64,000 bases of DNA from Paramoeba atlantica (lineage: Eukaryota > Discosea): positions 18,872 to 82,871 of the forward strand of contig CDRNVI010000152.1 of the NCBI GenBank assembly GCA_977017575.1. The letters are read 5' to 3'. Within the stretch, counting starts at the first letter, position 1. Every line of letters starts with the position of its first letter. The notes under the pieces were generated by a model, which worked only from the letters and a program-made list of their open reading frames with translations, searched no databases and had not been told where the DNA came from. The translations under genes and the position numbers were made by a program. Below are positions 59,846 to 64,000 of this stretch, piece after piece.

Positions 59846-60298
59846 ATGGCTTCCGTGGTTCAATTTTCTGATGAATGTATCTCTATTGCTCGCTCTGTCA
59901 AATCCGGAAAATCAAAAGGATGTATCTTCTTGATCGATGATGGAAAATGTCGAACTGATTATCATGATTTATCGAAAAGTGAGGATGTGGTGGATGGGCG
60001 AACAGAATGGGCTGAATTCACGACTCATCTCCCAAGAGACAAATGTGCGTATGGATTGACTCACATCAAATACATCTCTCCTTCTGATCATGTCAAAAGG
60101 AGTAAGTTAGTGTTTGTGATGTGGGCACCTGACAGAGCTAAAATCAAAGAAAAGATGGTTGTTTCTTTTTCTGCAAATGGAATTGTTGGAAAGATTGGAG
60201 AAGGTGGGATTTCTTGTCGACTTCAGGGTGGTTCGGTTGCATCTGTTGATTATGATGAAGTTTTGGAACATGCATTGGCGCAATCTACAGTGAAGTGA
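59846..60298 (+). CDS. ADF/cofilin
   Basis: 150 residues, the usual cofilin size, no intron. Starts MAS with Ser3, the classic regulatory phosphosite. Single ADF-H domain: GCIFLIDDGK early strand, KCAYGLTHIKY, then KLVFVMWAPDRAKIKEKMVVSFS, the strand and long actin-binding helix, and a C-terminal strand-helix (VDYDEVLEH). The protein binds and severs actin filaments. The WAPD motif and helix spacing favour cofilin over coactosin. Ends in TGA; leader is A/C-rich with CTACTACTATGG at the start. Confidence 0.93.
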   Translation: MASVVQFSDECISIARSVKSGKSKGCIFLIDDGKCRTDYHDLSKSEDVVDGRTEWAEFTTHLPRDKCAYGLTHIKYISPSDHVKRSKLVFVMWAPDRAKIKEKMVVSFSANGIVGKIGEGGISCRLQGGSVASVDYDEVLEHALAQSTVK

Positions 60299-61989
60299 AA
60301 AACAGAAATGAGGAGATTCCCCCCTTCCCTCTCTCTCTCTCTCTTCCTTTCTCTCCTCTCTCTCCTCTCTTTGGGTGGAGGGAGTGGAGGAGGGGTGTGT
60401 CTGTTTCAAAAGTTGATTTGTAAAAGAGGAGACAAAAAAATGACTCCTCTCTTCTCTTTCCTCTTCTTCTTTTTTGAATTCCATGAAAATTATTTACTTT
60501 ATTTTTAATAAAAGAGATCCTTTTTCATATGTCTCTTCTTGCTGCTTTGTTTTTTCGAACCTTTTCTTTCAACAACACAGATTTAGTTCGCTAAAAAAGT
60601 GCGCTAATTTTTTTTTTGTTTTTTTTTTGTTTTTTTTTTGTTTTCCCTTGTTGTTCCCTGATACAAAACAAGAGAGGCAAGAGGGAGAAAAGGAAGAAAG
60701 AACACCGACCTTGAAGTTAAAAGAAAAAAAAGAAAACAGATTTTCAAAAAAGAGTGATCAAAGAAAAAAAAGAGAGAAAAAAAAGAAAACAACCAACTTG
60801 TTTCTTTTTTCCTTTTTCAAGAGAGAGAGAGGCAAGAGGGGTTTGAAATTGAGCGAATTGGGAATGGCGTGGGGGGGCAATTGGGTTATCCACACCAAAA
60901 AGACAAAAGGTTATTCTTTTCTTTTCTTTTCTTTTTTAAATCTTTTTGTTTGTCATGTTTTGTCATGTGGTTATATCTTGTGAGTGTGGTGTGTGATGTG
61001 ATGTGATGTTTGTTGTTTTCGGCGGCTTTTGGGATTGGGGTTGGGGATTGGTTGGTTTTTCTCCTTTTAGTTTCCCTCCTTTTTTTTAATCTTTTTCTTC
61101 TCTTTTTCACTTTGTTTTTTTCTTTCTTTCTCTCTTTCTTCTTTTTTTCTCTTTTTTTTCTTTGACTTTGGTGTTTGGGATTTTTGAATTCTTCATTTTT
61201 CCTTTGTCTCTCCTTTCTCCCTTTCTCCTTTTTTTTCTTTACTTTTTTTCTTTACTTATTTTTTTTCTATCTTTTAAAAGAATTCTAATACCAATATTCT
61301 TTTCTCTTCAGGTTTTACATTCCATGAATTGACCAATCTATTTTTTGCACATCCCAAAATGTTGAGGCGATTTCTTTATCAGATCTAAGAGAAAAAAAAG
61401 AGTTGAAATTCTTGTTTGACGTGTTTCTTGGGTCTCTATAGCCAAGTCTGAGAGAGTTAAAGAGTTATATTGTAGGGCTGTCTGACTAAGTATCCAAAGA
61501 GAACCACTTTGATCACTTTTTCATATGGTTTGTTAACTTTTTTTTATTTTTATTTTTATTTTTAGTTGATTGTGTTTTTTTAGTCTGTTTTTTTTTGTTG
61601 TTGTTGATATCCTCTTTTCTTTTTTTTTTGTTCTATTTTTTTTTTCTCATCTCTCTTCTCACACTCAAGTTCATCTTATAACACAGGTGATCTTGCTATA
61701 TTGTTCAGGGTTAAGTGTTAGTAATTTATTGGGGTGTTTTGTTTTGCAACATCCAAAGTTTTTGAGATTGTGAGATGTTTGTAAAAGAATCTCATTTTTG
61801 GGCAAATGATCAGGGAAGATGATGGAGATTGCAGAGCAAAGAGAAAAACAAAGGAGCAAAAAGATAAAACTGGAATCAAAATGTTATCTTCTTTTTCTTT
61901 TTTTCTTTTCTTTACTTTTTCTTTTTCTTCTGTCTTTTCCTTTTTTTCTTTATTCTTTCTTTATTCTTTCTTTATTCTTTCTTTTTTCC
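60299..61989. other. C/T- and A-rich intergenic DNA
   Basis: 3' flank of cofilin, purine and pyrimidine tracts (60600-60660, 61080-61280, 61560-61640), and a small unique island 61310-61520. No recognised gene. Confidence 0.35.
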
Positions 61990-63970
61990 TTTTTCCTTTG
62001 AGGTAAACCTGATTTTTTTTTTGGTTCAAAATAAACCTGCAGAAGAAGAGGCTGGACAAATTTCTTTTTCAGATTCGCCCTTGGTGAAGGAGACTCATGA
62101 GGGTGATTCTTGCAATAATGTTCGATTAAATCAGGAGCAGAGATGGTGTCTGATAGCTTTTCCAACACAGTAGTCCTTCTATTAAAGTGTTCCATCCTCA
62201 TCAATGTGGTGTTCATGAATCTCTTTCACTTTGTAATTGTAATCATCTCTGTGGTTAAAATCATCCATCTTATTCAATTCAAGGACACATGCAGGAGGGG
62301 TTGGTTTTGTATTTGTCCTTCTTCATAATTAACAGAGATCTCATATATCTTTACTTTTAATTCCTTTAGGTGTATAATATTTTTGTGGCACATGTTCTGT
62401 TGTTCTAGATTGAAATGATCAGCAGAAGTGGTGACTGCTATTTCTCGTCGATATGCCTCTGTTGTATCCAATACCATTGATGGATGTCTACCAAAGTGAA
62501 TGAAGAATGAAGTGAAGAGGAATTAGGAGATCCCAATCATCTTCAATGATCATGGATGGATATATATATATGCTTAAATGACCTTGATTTGCCAAATCAG
62601 CCATGAAGCTGGTTTGAGAATTCAAAGCCATTGTCAGGGTTATAATCTTGATAGGCATAGAGTTGATGCAGGTGTGTATTGCATAAAGCAATTTCTGCAA
62701 TTGTTTTTGCATTTCTGTGGCTGGGAGATTGGGTAGATTTGGATGGATCCATCGAAATTGTCACAATTACAGGCAAAAGTGAATCCTTGTATGATGGTAT
62801 TTTGGTCCAGGGGGTGCAGGCAGTGGCCCAGGAGGATATGGAGTAAAGAAGAGGTTTGAGTCTTGCTCCTCTCATTCCTTTTTTTGTTTTTTTTGTTGTT
62901 GTCTTGACATTCCAAACAGTTTTGGCAAAAGGAGTAAATGTATGGGTATATGATTTAGGAAAAACAGAATGATGAGTCAGAGACTGCTTGATCCAAAGCG
63001 CTTCTCAAACTTTCTGTGACCACCATTTAGTATTTCACCCCAAAAGTGATTGAGGTAGGACTGCTGGAGGCAACCCTCTTTCTCTTTAGGGTTACATTTC
63101 AGCCACTTTTCTGAGGATTCCTGCTGGGTCTATCCAGAATTTGTGGGTTTTTGTTTGAAGCATTTTTTGATTGTTTCTTTAGAGGAAGAATTCCACACAG
63201 ATGATAGTTGATTATTTTAGTGCAGAAGGAATATCATCTTACTATGCTTGAGCAAAAGGCTTGGTAATTCAACTGATTTGGGAATTGGTCTCCCCCTCAA
63301 GTGTGTGAATTGATTTTAAGAGGGTGTTAAACATTTGAACATCTGGGATGCTCTTGTCTTGTTCCTCTTTTTTTGGTTGGTTTTTGCCATAAGATCATTT
63401 TGTTTGTCAAGAATATCTTGTATTTGGCAGCAAAAGTGAATGTCTCTGTTAACTGCTCTGGTTTTCTTTGTATCATATGTGATATTTTGTGTCAGCTGAG
63501 CGCATCAGAGGAATTGCTATTTGTCTTCCTGGCTTGTGGATTACTTTGACATTGTATTTCATGATTCTTGTGCAATTTAGTCTCAAAATATTGTGTGGTC
63601 TGTGGGTTTTTTTTTCGGATTTGAATACTCTTGAGAGAGCTGGGACAATGCCTCTATGCACTTCAAATCAACAGGTGGCCTTGGGTAGAAGTATTCCCTC
63701 CAGCCTCATATGGGTTTGGTTTGATTTGAGTTATGTTGTGCAATGGGTTTCAAAATGGATGTTGTATGCAGAGAATTGAGAATCATATTGTAGAAGTTGT
63801 AAAGTAAAAGGACAAGGGAAAAACCACAAAACATGGAAAGCCCTTGAATGAGGGAAAACTGGAATGTGAGCACAGTGCAAAAAACCTCCAGGAATGAGAA
63901 TAGTTGAATATGTGAGGAAGAGAGAGAGAGAGAGGATATTGAGTATGCAGGCTAAATGGGCAGATCTGAG
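61990..63970 (-). pseudogene. Gypsy-type RNase H and integrase relic
   Basis: Minus strand. 63813-63905: segment shared with 46958-47040. 63473-63661: RNase H end, LRLNCTRIMKYNVKVIHKPGRQ (the Y-x-V-x-x-x-x-P-G motif). 62597-62875: integrase core, VIVTISMD, NAKTIAEIAL, MPIKII (next frame) and PDNGFEFSNQL with the second catalytic Asp. 62280-62530: integrase C-terminal side (DWDLLIPLHFILHSL). Several frameshifts and stops. No reverse transcriptase, protease or LTR is visible before the window ends. Confidence 0.75.
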
Positions 63971-64000
63971 ACTGAGAGTGAACTTCTATGTTTTCAGAAA

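Noticed and set aside
59846..60298. Coactosin instead of cofilin
   Set aside because: The VMWAPDRAKIKEKM helix and Ser3 start fit ADF/cofilin; coactosin lacks WAPD.
61425..61505. tRNA-Leu-like sequence starting GGGTCTCTATAGCCAAGTC
   Set aside because: The T arm and acceptor do not pair and there is no B box.

Overview
This window is nuclear DNA of a eukaryote, most likely a unicellular protist I cannot place from sequence alone. The evidence is a complete rDNA unit (18S, 5.8S, 28S), dispersed 5S and tRNA genes with T-run terminators, GT-AG introns that typically open GTTTTT, polyubiquitin, an ADF/cofilin and many retrotransposon relics. Most of the non-genic DNA is low complexity, in kilobase-long purine-only, pyrimidine-only or A/C-only blocks. 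Layout: 0.6-2.0 kb holds a multi-exon C48 (Ulp1-type) cysteine protease; 2.3-3.2 kb a converging TET/JBP-type 2-oxoglutarate dioxygenase; 3.6-4.3 kb a non-LTR reverse transcriptase relic; 7.2-9.7 kb a piggyBac-like element; 10.65-15.89 kb a full-length Ty1/Copia element with 219-bp LTRs and a CAAAT target duplication. 17-22 kb is a mosaic of sequences that recur at 44.4-49.8 kb and 54.8-57.6 kb (5S rRNA, tRNA-Arg, LRR exons, gag). 22-29 kb carries tRNA-Glu, tRNA-Phe, their relics, a tRNA-headed SINE with a 15-bp target duplication and several dispersed repeats. 29.4-36.25 kb is the rDNA on the minus strand. 37-43 kb is A/C- and purine-rich repeat DNA. 43.8-44.2 kb is a two-unit polyubiquitin whose last unit lacks the Arg-Gly-Gly tail. 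46.9-49.4 kb is a gag-protease relic, 49.7-50.1 kb a broken HSP70 tail, and 50.7-56.6 kb giant purine tracts with LRR exons. At 58.2-60.3 kb a PB1-domain coiled-coil protein and cofilin diverge from a shared intergenic region. 62-64 kb is a second Gypsy-type relic with RNase H and integrase.

The strongest biological signal is a coherent trace of cytosine (CpG) methylation and its enzymology. The two LTRs of the Copia element differ at ten positions. All ten are transitions and eight fall on CpG sites; one LTR keeps six CpGs and the other keeps none. All seven nonsense codons that break the Copia polyprotein are UGA, as expected from CGA to TGA deamination. The duplicated gag, LRR and 5S copies, and a SINE target duplication, show the same CpG decay. 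A gene for a TET/JBP dioxygenase, the family that oxidises 5-methylcytosine or thymine in DNA, lies in the same window beside a C48 protease. This pairing recalls accessory genes of KDZ/Zisupton DNA transposons, although no such transposase is visible here.
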